A DNA stretch of 64,000 nucleotides, from the NCBI GenBank assembly GCA_026874595.1, contig CM049320.1, positions 32,396,214 to 32,460,213 on the forward strand, read 5' to 3'. The DNA is from Sipunculus nudus (lineage: Eukaryota; Annelida; Sipuncula; Golfingiida; Sipunculidae). Under the pieces are notes generated by a model. It did no database searches. It was not told the DNA's origin and saw only the letters and a list, made by a program, of their open reading frames with translations. The translations under genes were made by a program, and so were the position numbers. This document shows, in pieces, positions 26,000-37,645 of the stretch. How positions within the stretch are numbered: position 1 is the stretch's first letter; each line of letters starts with the position of its first letter.

Positions 26000-27800
26000 A
26001 GTACTGTCAATACATTAATTAAGAAGACCCGATAAACTTTCATCTATATCATATTTAAAGATAACCTTAACAAGAAACACGCGTTTTGAACACGATGGTG
26101 AGGAAATAACTCACAAAATGGCTGAATTGAATTGTCACAACGATTTATTATTCATGAGGTTGTCTGTTTTGCTAAAGGTTGTTACTGATACATTCATATG
26201 AGGTTGAAGGGTTGTTTACATAGGTAAACCATGACAAAACAAATTACAAAGAGAGGAAGGTGTTTTCTGTGGCTAACGTGCACCGTTTCAGGTAAATTTA
26301 AATTTACATGATAAAAAGTACCAACTTGAGAGGTACTTTCAAAATGGCAGTGTACGGTAGATTACACTCATTCTCTTAGGCGCTCAATATTGAGCATTAC
26401 TAACAATAATTTCAAGGAAGAATTTTGTTCGTCGCGCATTTGAATCTTTATCCGATTTCTCCGTTAAAACACAAGATTTGGTTCTGATCGGCAAAATGGT
26501 TCAAGTAAGTCTGCCACATAGTTTGCATAAACATTTAAGTTGATTAAACTTATTTATGGAACAAACTATAATTCTCAAGGCGTGCCAAAACACTTTACGG
26601 CCTAGGTAATTTGCCCGGTGGACCAAAGTGTACCAACCGCTTTGCTAGCTAAGCAAGCTTTACCAGCGAGACAGTTCGGTCCGCTTTTCTGTCGCCCCAT
26701 AACAATGTAAGAGGTCCTACACCATTTCCAATATCGTCAGTGCTTACAAGAACTGGAACCGCTTTATACATTTATGAAATCCCCATTCTACATTTATTCT
26801 TCACCATAGATTATTATTATCGTCTCTTACTTCTTCCTCACTAATGCACCAGTCTCAGTCATAATATCAAATTCCTAACATCAAATGTAAAAGAGTCAAA
26901 CGCAAAATGAGAGAAAGTTTCTTGGTGCTCTAGGAATGTCTACCAGAAATTTAGTCAGTGGCTGGTCAATGAACATGTGGCAGCCCCTTGTCGATTCCTG
27001 ATTGTGTTAATTAACTTAGGCTATAGATGCAGGTTTGTATATACCTTACATCGGATGAGCAGGTCGATTAAAATCGTTATATAAGGACTCGTTTCGCAGG
27101 AGGTTCTGGGTAAAGCGTGAAAAATATGCCTACGTGCCACTTGAGTTTAATGGCAACAATTCCATATCCTTCCGATTTCCAATGGACCATAACCCAAGAC
27201 CATCGAATGTCTTTTTACTTGATGCGTCTACCCTCCAGCTGCATGGATCTTGCTTATTTTAACACGAATTCCGAAATACGGTATAAATACCAGCTTGAGA
27301 TAAAAGCACTCGCTGTCGGGGAAGAATAAAGGCGTCATAATATCCCAGGATCCAATCTGTTATTGCAGAGAATGCCGGCCATGCATTTGGTTTAGCTAGA
27401 CATGGCAAAATTCAGATTTGAGTTCAATCTTTTGTGAGTATGTCGTGATTTTGAGATATATAAGTATACAACCTTTTATACTCTCCGATGTCGGCCATGA
27501 CATGGTAAATACAGGTTGTACAGTCTTAACAGTCTTAACACATACACATACACGGGTACAAGAGTCTGCCAAGGCATTGCAGTGAAAACTTGTTTACAGG
27601 CGAACATAAGACTGTGGACAAACACCGCACCAAGGACAAAACTGACCGGTCAGCTACAAACGAAGCATAATACAAATAACATCATAATACCTGTATTATC
27701 TTATATATATACACCCGAACCGATATTACTGGTTAATGAACGGATCTCTAAAGGAAGTCTCACAGCATATATAAAGTGTCATATATAAGCATATATAAAG
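26000..27800. other. Non-coding stretch
   Basis: Holds an R repeat at about 26290-26430. Otherwise I see no gene. The frames at 27117-27329 and 27516-27788 have no recognisable domain. Confidence 0.45.
26290..26430 (+). repeat. Dispersed R repeat, copy 4
   Basis: Shares the AAATTTAA.TTTACATGAT lead-in of copy 1, then GAGAGGTACTTTCAAA, ATTACACTCATTCT and the TTAGGCG.TCAAT block. Confidence 0.5.
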
Positions 27801-27801
27801 T

Positions 27802-27829
27802 ATATAGATATATATATATATGTAGCCAC

Positions 27830-27875
<46 letters not shown>
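27802..27875 (+). repeat. (AT)n microsatellite
   Basis: Long, slightly interrupted AT repeat directly abutting the small element at 27876; TA-rich sequence is a natural target for TA-inserting transposons. Confidence 0.9.
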
Positions 27876-27878
<3 letters not shown>

Positions 27879-28026
27879 TGAAACCTGTCTAAAGCGGACA
27901 GTCAAGGGACTTAATAGTGAGGTGTCCTTGTTAGGCAGGTTGACCTTGGTTGATAACTCAGGAATTAAAAATAAAGACAACGAACAACTACAAGAAAGTG
28001 TTAATTGTATAATATCAGGTTTCATG
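27876..28026 (+). mobile_element. Small MITE-like element, pogo/Tc1-mariner type ends
   Basis: The left end reads CAGTGAAACCTGTCTAAAGC, a start I recognise from invertebrate TA-inserting DNA transposons. About 150 bp on, CAGGTTTCATG is a near-complement of the left terminus. TA sits on both sides. The interior (GGACTTAATAGTGAGGTGTCC) resembles the usual subterminal sequence. Too short to encode anything. The superfamily call is from memory of termini. Confidence 0.5.
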
Positions 28027-28029
28027 TAG

Positions 28030-29900
28030 ATGTACAGCATATTCATGCACACATCATGCATTCAATAGTCATGTACAAACTGTGATTATTTTTACTTATA
28101 TCAAGTAGTAAACAATATGAGGAGAAAGGTCTACGAAATCATCCGTAAAAACAACGTTCATAAATTCTTCTGCAAGTGCGCGTACGCTCTTTTTCGTAGA
28201 TTCACTCAGTCAAATAAGCTCGACTTTTTCAGATAGCGTAAGCTCCCGCCTGAAGTACGCGTGGTGCTACCTTGCGGTATTGTCTAAACTATCCTGTTCA
28301 GCTGCCCAAATGCGATAATCTCAAAGATAATGACGACATCGATAATGTGAAGATTGTAAATGCTACGAACCTTGGAACATTCGTTTTTTATAGGTGAATG
28401 TAGCTTTAGCCTTAAATAAACTTTCTTTAATGATGGTTGTTTGGTTTGATTTGCTTTGATGTTGATGACGCCCGGGATTAAACGAACCCCGAGGAGCTTG
28501 TGCATTGCGGCACGATACGCGTAACTACGGAGCGACACATGGTTGACACTCAGCAGATCAGTGTGAGATGTATTGAGCAAAACTAATTATTTATATCAAC
28601 AGCCTGCTACAAAAAAGTGGCTGATTTACAGTTAGATATTGCGTGAGTAAATCAGGGACGCACGGGTAATCGGCAGCCGTTTAATCATTTTAATGACCCC
28701 GCGGTCGGGCGAATAATATGCAGCCTTCCAACGTGTGAATGATCAACCGTGAAAAAAAGACTGGAAGATTACCGCTTTACCCTTGCTGTGTTTATCCTAT
28801 GAGCACATCACACTGTGACATGAACACCTACACGCATTAAGGTAACAAATGGGCATTGCTCAATCCTTTGTGTTCAAGTCCCGCGAACAACAGTAACGGT
28901 GGCCTGATGTTGTTTCGTTCACACAGAAATAAAAGGTTTACGCAACATAAATGTGCAGTGAGGTGTAGCTAGACTTGCATAATCTATTTCACTTATGTGG
29001 CTGCATGTGTATATGGTTGCAAACATTAATCAATTAAAGCACTAAATTAGGTCCGTTCACATTTGCTGGGAGGATTAATCTGTGCCCGTTTGTACTCGTT
29101 CAATGTGGATTTGCTGAGACATATTATATATGCAAGAGATGTGCCTATAATACAAATGATGTTCCAATGTTTCTACTTCAGAAGATTTTTAATATATATT
29201 AAGGTCTCAAACTGCTCCGGAAGATTGTTAAACGTTGTTCCGTTTTCCGCAATATAACCTAAATTATGCTCTTGTACTACTTTACATGTACAATTTATGC
29301 AAGCTAATATATTCCCAACAACGTGAAGAATAAACACACATTTCTCAAACCTGATTCAAATTTTAAAGACATATGAATTATTGTATTTATAAACTTCACT
29401 ATATTTTATATTTCACAGCTATTTATGGTTCAAAATAGTCCATTTTTTACGTATGAATTTGTAAACCTATTTTCTTAATTTTTTTTTTCAATTTTTGCAT
29501 ATTTGTAATGGAGAGCCATCTATCTGTGAAAATTAATTGTACAGTAACTTTACAATTTTCAAACTGGAATATTCAATAAACTCATTAATTTGAAAATTTC
29601 TCCTGAAATTAAATTAAGTCTTGTAAATATTTTACTAGGCCGTTTGACAACTCCGTCATATTCACACTGTCACGAAATTTTTTATTAATCTTTTTTTTTA
29701 TTTCTGTGTTAGCTGTATCTTTGTATGTGTTGAAAGTAGGCCAAGGTCGCCAATCAAGTTTTTTTTACATGAGACAAGAGAGGAATGTATTGCAGTCACA
29801 GAGGACACCACTTGGTGGTTTGCCGTTGTAGCAGGGGAATATAGATGAGCCTAAGTAGCAAAGCAATCCAAGGCTTTGTATAAGATATATAGATATAGAT
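28030..29900. other. Non-coding stretch
   Basis: Moderately GC-rich at 28150-28700, AT-rich after. An open frame on the minus strand (28284-28580) has no recognisable domain. No gene supported. Confidence 0.45.
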
Positions 29901-30607
29901 GAGACTCTTTGGTAGAAGTTTATTTTAGGGGCCGCCTACTAAATTCCCTCTTCAGTTTCCAGAAGTCTGCGTTCCGCCAGTTAGGATTCGGTGCCGCCAG
30001 GTGGCTATCAAGTGCCGCTACTCGGGGAGCCCATTCCGCCAGTCAGGGGCTAGATTTGGCTAACCTGTGCATGTTGGTATACCCTACGTTAAAGTGTAGA
30101 ACACAACTGCCGTTCGACCTGTACACGTTGGTAAAGCAAGCGCTAGTGTGCGTTTAATGACATTTTAAGCAATTAAGAGTCCATCCTTAGTTTGTAACAA
30201 GAGAACTTTGAAAGGCCCAGAGCTTCTCTTTAAGTTGCATTGGTATACGGCTTGGGTATTGGTACTCTGAAGTGGTGGCTCTGGCAACTGAATTTTAAAT
30301 TGTCAGGTGACTCAGACCACTGAGGCTTAACACCACCATTCATTGTTTTATCTCCCAGATTTAGCAGACATTCGGCAACGTGTCGTCGAGTTGTGCCGTT
30401 TCGAACGGATTTCCTAGGTTTTGATGTTCTGTAAACTCAGTCGGGTCAGATATCGTGTCCGTCAGTTAGTCCGTGTTCTTTCACGGTAGGTTTAAGGGTA
30501 GCATAAGGTGCAGTCGCGTTATCACTCGGGTCGAGACGGGTCTTTAGTCGTATATAGCGTAGTTATAACTTAGGAACGTGCGTCCGCGCTACGCCACCTC
30601 TTATCAC

Positions 30608-31110
30608 TATGTACCTGTTGAAAGAGGTCATAGACGGTGGTAAGGCGATGGGCTATACAGGAAAAGATTTACAGAAGTTTTTTTTTTTCAGAGCCAGGTT
30701 GCTTAGGTTAGACAGTAGGCCGCGAAGGAACGAAATGAGCTTGTGAGCACGAGTTAGATTTACGCAAAAGAGTGCGAGAGAAGCATGCCTGGGCTCGTAA
30801 GCACGAGTTAGAGATACAGAATTGAGAGCGGGGGGCTCGCAAGCATGAGATAGAATTAGCGAGGTGTGGGGTCGCGTCGCGTAAGCAAGTAATATACTAG
30901 GCTGCACATGTTCATTCTCCGGCAGTACAGATCCTTTGAGATGGGCACTCGCAAGAGGCAAATCCCAAAGTCCTCAGCAGAAGAATCCCAGGTAATGAAA
31001 CGTAAGCTAGGCAGGGGACGCGTGAACTATCCGTGCCACAACAAGGATGCAGATTGTTACCCGTTTTACGTAAGTATGGCGACTCCGTGCGCGATACGTT
31101 TACGAAAGGT
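30608..31110 (+). pseudogene. Gypsy gag N-terminal remnant
   Basis: Starts MYLLKEVIDGGKAMGYTGKD, matching the 'E.G..LG..G..L..F' head of invertebrate gypsy Gag proteins. It is followed by charged coiled-coil-like pieces in shifting frames (KHELEIQ, RKHEIELAR) and a weak NKDADCYPFY segment. Not translatable as one protein. Confidence 0.6.
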
Positions 31111-31119
31111 ATAGGCATA

Positions 31120-31509
31120 TCTTCTAGGGAGTGGTGGTACCGACTGCTCTGTGAGACCACGTGATGACGTTAGGCCATAAGACCATGCATTCAGGTCATA
31201 AGGGTATTTAACATAAGTATGAAAGAATACGTAGCCAGGTTTTCTTTAAGGTAATGTATCGGGAGTCGTACAATTATTGTAAGACGTGTGACATGTGTCA
31301 ACGTACGATACCAAATGGTAGGGTTAGGACCGTTCCCATAGGTAAACTTTAAAAACGTAAATCCAAGAACCGTTCTATCTCATGGCCGCAGAACTGATCG
31401 GACTAATATAGCCTGCATCGGATTATTCACGGTTATGCACTACCCATTCGTTGGCCTGAGGCTGTGACAAAGCAAAACGAAGAGACGGTTACGGAAGCAC
31501 TGGTACTAG

Positions 31510-31510
<1 letters not shown>
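31120..31510 (+). pseudogene. Gypsy integrase N-terminal (HHCC) remnant
   Basis: Pieces include VVPTAL, a degraded HSGHKGI histidine region, and VMYRESYNYCKTCDMCQRTI, whose CxxC pair is the zinc-binding half of the integrase HHCC domain. Then comes GRVRTVP and, after stops, RWPEAVTKQNEETVTEALV, matching the start of the integrase core (YPEAV...TVAEAL). Confidence 0.8.

Positions 31511-31543
<33 letters not shown>
31509..31543 (+). repeat. (CA)n(TA)n microsatellite
   Basis: About 11 CA repeats passing into TA repeats, at the point where gypsy integrase homology ends. Confidence 0.9.
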
Positions 31544-31559
31544 CTTATAAATGCAACCA

Positions 31560-32175
31560 TGGGGGGACCACGACTATCAGGGGACCGGATCAATTTCATT
31601 ATTTCCAGTTCAAAGTATTTGCAAATTGCTCCATTATCAATTAATTATACATAAAAGTATTATTATTTTTTATATTTTTCTTAATTTCTTATTTACGTAA
31701 GTGATGTATATTTTTTCGGTCCCCCGATAGTCATCGTGCTTTTTCACATAAAATTGCAACTTCAGGAGACCGATTCGGGTCCCCATATAGTCGTTTTTCA
31801 TATTACGTCCCAGAGTTTATTTTAGTTTTCATATGGACAATTAATCGAATCCAGGATGTAACCCTTAGTTTGTGTTCTTGGTAAAATTATCTAAACTAAT
31901 AACATTTACCATCGGGAGACCAGAAGAACTATCGGGGGACCATATATCATATACGATTAACTATCAGGGGACCACCACACTACCAGTAGACCATATATCA
32001 TAAAAGATTAACGATCAGGGGACCACCATACTCCTAGGAGACAATATCACATAAATGGTGAACAATTAGGGGACAAATACGCCATCGGATAAACCATTTA
32101 TACTATACAAGGTGAACTATCCGGGAACCAACATAATACCATATTTATCATATTAAATAAAAGGTGAACTATTGT
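31560..32175. repeat. CTATCGGGGGACC repeat cluster 1
   Basis: Multiple direct and inverted forms of the 13-mer occur: CTATCAGGGGACC at 31573, GGTCCCCCGATAG at about 31719, CTATCGGGGGACC at about 31929, and CTATCAGGGGACC at about 31961. From 31930 to about 32120 they sit in an irregular array of about 51 bp (GGGGACCACCACAC, GGGGACCACCATAC, GGGGACAAATACG, GGGAACCAACATA). A related cluster lies at 43.2-44.04 kb. Confidence 0.7.
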
Positions 32176-32514
32176 TTTGAGGACTGTTGTGTCATTCCCT
32201 GATCGCTCGGCCCCTATCGCTTAATGTTGGGTCTGGAGATCGTCCGCTAGTCGATTTATATAACAAAAAAAAACAACAAGAAACGAATGTGTCATTTCCA
32301 ATTTCTTATTATTAGACATTAATGCTATTTTTCTTCATATAACAATAATTTTGTAGTTACTGTCATGTTTGTCATTATAGATGCTATTTGGCTTACGTTT
32401 GTTTCGGTTGAAAAAGAGGGGAAGTGGCTTTGAGCCAGAGAGCCATGTGTTTATTTGCGTCCTTGGGTTAATTATCTATCTTTATATCTGATACGATGAT
32501 TACACTGTTCATAA

Positions 32515-33010
32515 CATGACTATTTTTTGTTCCCCATCACTTATCACTGCTTATTACATAAATTATTTTTGTTACCCATCACTAATCCCTGTTCATTACA
32601 TGAATTAATAATTTTATTACCCATCATTTATTTATGTTCATTATACTTGCATGATTAATTTTAGCTACCCAACACATATAACTGTTTATTACATGAATTA
32701 TTTTTTGTTACCCATCAATTATCACTGCTCATTACACTGCTCATAACATGAATATTTTTTTGTTATCCATCACTTATCAATATTCATTACACTGTTCTGA
32801 ATAATTTTTGTTAACCATCATTTATCAATGTTCATTACACTGTTAATTACATGAATAATTTTGTTAACCATCACTTATTAATATTCATTTCACTGCCCAT
32901 TACATGAATATTTTTTTGGTTCGATCGCTTATCACTGTTCATTACCCGATGTTTTTGTTACCCCTCACTTATCACTGTGCATTACATTAATAATTTTATT
33001 TGTTACCCTT
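32515..33010 (+). repeat. AT-rich minisatellite, unit about 40-60 bp
   Basis: About nine to ten imperfect units built on TGTTACCCATCACTTATCAC, TGTTCATTACATGAA and a TAATTTT stretch. Unit length varies by small indels. Confidence 0.85.
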
Positions 33011-33019
33011 CATTTATCA

Positions 33020-36000
33020 TTACTAGTATTAATGAAAATGCAGAGGATAAAAAGCTCAAATTGCAGATAATAATATTGGCTCAGGGACCCTTTTATTACG
33101 TATGCTTCAGGTCCCTCACCACAGTGATCCGACACTGAGGGTTTAATATACTAGTATATGCCTATTTTTTATTAGGTAAAGCTATAACTGACACGACCCC
33201 TTTCAGTGATCCCGAAAATGGTCTGATCGTCAGTCCGGGATTTTACTGTTAATTGTCAATGGTGTGTTTGTCTGGAGTCAGGTCGGCTTAATCCAGCTAG
33301 TGGACAGGACTGTATATGTTTATTACGACAATTAATGTAAGCGAAATGATGAAATCTTTACTCAAAATTATAAATATTATCAACAACATACGGGAAAATT
33401 TCTGCTTACTTTGTAAACATGTGTAGTACTTCTATGGAAAAAAAGTTATGACAAATGACCTTTTCTTGTTTAAATCCACATAATTATAGGTTAAACGACT
33501 ACTGTGTCTTGTTAAACACCGCATTCCCACTGCACTGTACAGCAATGTAGTGTTATTGTCTGTAGTGAATCAGGCTGTCAACAAGGATGCTTGGTTTGGT
33601 GACCGGCAACCTGTGAGGTCAGCTGCTAGCCAGCAGAAAGCAAGCCAGTGACACTTGGCCCCAGGGCAGCTTGTCAAGTGGCTTGCTGGGTACCGGTATT
33701 CGGGTAGGGTCTGTCTAGATAAGATTTCAGTCCGTCAGTGTGTACGTGTACAACTAGCAACATTAAAAACTACTGCAAACTAATGAAATATAAACACTCA
33801 TAAACATTTCAAATGTCATGCATTTTTCATGAATATTTGAACATTTCTATAATTTTATAACTTATCAGTAAATAAATCTGTATAATTGATTCTTCACAAT
33901 TCCTGAGAATTTTACAAACCATTTTCTAAACCAAAATGTTTGCGTGGAATTGATCATAGTTCAGTTACACAGAGTTGAATAAAAAAACTCGATTTATTTC
34001 AAAACCGCCTGTATGGAGCTCACAAGACGCATCATTTTGGTATTGGTATACCAACCAGTGATAACAAATGATAGTGATATTTATTTCAAGTAAATATAAA
34101 TTAAATTGTCATAAATATGATAGCTCTGTTCCCCTGTTTGCAATGTAATATATTATGCCTCTAATGATACATTGATTGGCGATATAAAAATTATGTCTTT
34201 AAATAAATTTTGAGCAATTATTGCCATATTATAATTTCTGTATTTTTATTCCATTATGCTGATAAAATATGTTAAACGACAATTACTAAAGGGAAACTTT
34301 TTAAGTTAGTCTCTGAAAATTTAATTACACGTTCAGCATATGGTACAACAACAGATCAATTGGATATTGAGTCATGGTGTCATTTTAATGAGCGTCATAT
34401 TTGTAAGTGAGACCTTCCATCCACTGGAAAAGTACGTTTGAATTATACAGGAACGGAATATAAATAATTAATGAAGAAACAAATAAAGGGAGCAGCAGGA
34501 AAATTGGCTTGTGGTCCAACACAATTCCACAAAATATCTAAAAATTCAATTAGAACTTTGAGAGATGTCGGGAGGATATAAAAACAGAATGGGTTTTTAT
34601 ATACCATTAGCAGCTGCGAGTAAGTTTATTATGGTGATGCATGTCATGTATTACAAAAGCACTGGCATCACCGCAATGACGTCATAATGATAAAAGTATA
34701 AAAGAAATGCGTTGACCTGGCGCCTTTTCCTTTTTTTTTTTGGTATATACAAAACAGGGTATCTGTCCGCGAGTGAGATCCTGAAAATAACGGAATATTC
34801 TTGAGACGATACATGTTGTATGAAATCGATAGGCGGTCCAATATGCATCCCGCTTTTCTTCTAAAATGTATTTGTTGTAAATATCTCCATAGGGTTTCTG
34901 TAATTTTCACTGAAATGTTGTTGAAGGGTGTGCAATGGGTCAAGGAAAAATATCTTATTTTCTATGGTTCATCTGTTAAGATTAAGTTTGTAAGAGGATA
35001 CAAATCCAGGCGCTGGCAGAGATATGGGCTCTTTGAGTGCTCTCTAGTTTTGGTATATGCGTCTATCCTTTTGAAGTATAATTCCGTCTGGTCAAGCAAT
35101 GGTGAATTACTGTACTCTACCGAGCATTTTGAGGTACTATGTTGCAAGATTTTTCTTTGAATTAAATATCTTTATACATATATTGACCCTTTTTTTTGTA
35201 ATAATCTCATTTGACTTAAAACGGACAAAGCTCCATGAGAAAAAATAGCCCCATCAGTTGTTGCTATTGATTGTATGAGTTGGGACACGCTATAAAAAAA
35301 TTGACTTGGCCTAATACAAGGATATTTACTTACCGCGATGCATGAAAAGAAATCACTCATTGTAGCGATCGGATAGTATACCGATCAGGCACGAAGTATA
35401 CGCATCACGCACGATAGATATTTGTATCCATGACTATAAAGGTCATATACATAAGATATTACCCGCACACGGACCACGCATCACACTTACAATATATGTA
35501 TATATGGGTTCCTGGCTTTATAGGATTGCACATTATGCGTAAAAGTCTATGAATCAAGCATACTCCAACATGTATATAGATTAAGGGTGCGTGATCCGTG
35601 TGCGTGGGGTATGGTGCGTAGAATGTCATGCGTAAGATGTACAAACCTGGGTTCCTGGTTTAATCTGCGCATTATACGTGAGCAAGTAGTTAAATCTAAT
35701 AGACCATCTTCCAGTACTAGGTTACATTCAGCGCAAGGTTCTAAGAAACAGTCGGAGAGGATGCAGTGTTTATTCACATTCTGACCTTTTTTTCAAGGCT
35801 AAAAATGAAATGCAAGAAAACAGAGATCCTGAGTTTACAATCTGCTGTAACTTTCGACATGACTAAAACTCAAAAGGTTGATTACTTATGTGTTTCAATA
35901 AAAAGGAAATATGAACTACCCAGAAAGAGTAAACATTTCGTGTCATATCTGTTCACATTGAGTGTGAAACATCCCAAACTGTGAACTTTTGTTTTACAGC

Positions 36001-36930
36001 AGTTTGCAAGATTGTAACCAAGTTACCATAAGTAAATGCCATGGAGGCTGGCCAGCAGCACATTTCCCCGACGTTTGATTCTGTTTTATCTTGTTCATGA
36101 TAAAAATGTCCGAGGTTTATATGTGTTTGCTAAGATATAAATGTCTAACCCTGCATTTTTGTAAAATATACATACAGCTATGAATTGAAACTTTACTGCA
36201 TGTATAAAGTCAATAAAAGAATATGCTCGGAAAAGATAAGGTGTTTGGTTAAGAGGGGGCGGGGGGCTGAACTCGGAAGGGAATGTAGCCCTTTCGGGAC
36301 AGTTACTCCAGATAATGGACTTTTTGAGTACTCAGTGGAGGATGTCATTGTCACTGAAATTTACTACACGGGTTTTATATATAGTATATAGTTCTCAACC
36401 ATGATGAGGATCATCTGATATGACTTGATTAAACCGGACCCTGCTTAATTTCGCTTATTCCTATCAACAGTTATGTAAATCTGTGAAACATGTCTGTACA
36501 ACATCTTCGAAATGAACGTGATTAAGCCCATCTGAGTCCAGAAACATACACTCGCTTAACTCTGTACAAGTCTTGACCTCCGTACCGGACACTGAAGCGG
36601 TAATTAATTGTTGACTTTATGCAGAATGGAACTTAAAACGTTGAAATCTGGTAAGTACAACTGTGTACTCTTAGCTTTAATCACACCTGTAGCTTATACC
36701 CTCTCGATATGCTTCCTTTCAACGACACATCTGATCCTTGCGTTTCAGAAAAAAAAGTGTCAGTAACCATTTGGTGCCCTGAAAAGCAAAACAAAATTCT
36801 GCAGCAAGCATTTAGTTATCTGGTGTATAATATTTTAATAATCAGTCCATTTTGGATATCAGTCATCATACCCAAGTATTCTTACCGCTTTAAAAAAATT
36901 GATCCAATGATTCCTGAGAAAATTATAAAG
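33020..36930. other. Non-coding stretch
   Basis: No gene recognised. A GC-richer segment at 33570-33720 and paired open frames on both strands at 34650-35160 have no known domain. A locally repetitive, partly inverted segment lies at 35380-35690 (listed separately). Confidence 0.45.
35380..35690. repeat. Mixed inverted and direct repeat
   Basis: ACCCGCACACGGACCACGCA (35461-35480) is nearly the reverse complement of GGTGCGTGATCCGTGTGCGT (35586-35605). In the same interval GGGTTCCTGG and GCACATTATGCGT (about 35507-35540) recur as GGGTTCCTGG and GCGCATTATACGT (about 35650-35682) in direct orientation. May be a small fold-back element. Confidence 0.55.
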
Positions 36931-36944
36931 ATCAAGCATATTCT

Positions 36945-37645
36945 TGTTGAGATATCAGGTGCCAAAGAAAATTGCCCATTGTGCCCTGGTGGCCATATTG
37001 GAATTCAGACAGACCTGTAATTCGATAGGGATATTATCCTTATAGGTACCAATCATCCTTGTGAATTTGGGAAAGCTGAAGTATAATGTTATTTAGTTAT
37101 CGCGTGCGAAAGAAAATCAGCGATTGGGCTGGGGCGGCCATATTGGAATTCTGAGAGGTCTGTAATTTGATACGTCTTGAGCCCTCATACGTACCAATCA
37201 TCCCTGTGAATTTGGAAAAGCTAAAGTATGTTATTTTTGAGTTATCGCGCACGAAAGAATATCAGTGATTGGGCTGTGGGGGCCATATTGGTATTCCGAC
37301 AGGTCTGTAATTCCACAGGTCTGGTGCCGTTGTATGTACCAATCATCCCTGTGAATTTAGGAAAGCTTAAGTATGCTGTTGTTGAGTGATCGCACGCGAA
37401 AGAAAATCAGCGATTTGGCTGTGGCGACTATATTGGAATTCGACAGGTCTGTAATTCAATAGGTCTGGAGCCCTCTTATGTACCAATCATCCCTGTGATT
37501 TTTGGAAAGCTGAAGTATGTTGTTGTTGAGTTATCGCGCGCGTAAGAAAGTGTCACTGACGGAAGAACGGAAGTACGGAAAGACGGAAGGATGGACTAAC
37601 ACGGTGATCACTATAGGGCACCGCTTGTCAAGCGGGGCCCAAATT
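36945..37645 (+). mobile_element. 145-bp tandem array with ACGG-type tail, pearl/Helitron-like
   Basis: Four and a fraction units with an exact 145-bp period: the block GGCCATATTGG or its variant starts at 36991, 37136, 37281 and 37426. Each unit carries GTACCAATCATCC.TGTGAAT, GGAAAGCT.AAGTAT and GAGTTATCGCGC. The array ends at about 37550 in degenerate GGAAG(T/A)ACGGA repeats. A hairpin follows (GGGCACCGCTTG, one-base loop, CAAGCGGGGCCC, 37616-37640) and then unrelated sequence. Bivalve pearl-type elements are described as a core of tandem units next to an ACGG-like microsatellite, and a hairpin near the 3' end is a Helitron-family trait. No coding part. Confidence 0.6.

Larger units (their letters stand above)
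29920..31510 (+). mobile_element. Ty3/gypsy retrotransposon, internal-deletion derivative
   Basis: A leader with GTGCCGCCAG-type short repeats (29975-30050) and a block at 30190-30300 shared with 51220-51340 precede gag N-terminal sequence (from 30608). Gag-like sequence is followed within about 200 bp by the zinc-binding N-terminus of integrase (31120-31510). Protease, reverse transcriptase and RNase H are all missing. The integrase core is cut off at a CA/TA microsatellite at 31509. Stops and shifts are present throughout. Confidence 0.7.

Noticed and set aside
32515-33010. Possible CRISPR-like array
   Set aside because: Units are imperfect, AT-rich and contiguous without unique spacers of constant length, and the window is eukaryotic; it is a minisatellite.
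36709-37020. 103-codon frame
   Set aside because: It runs into the 145-bp tandem array, has no recognised domain and its end lies inside repeat unit 1.
37600-37645. Hairpin as a bacterial-type terminator
   Set aside because: No gene precedes it and no T-run follows; a transposon 3' hairpin explains it better.
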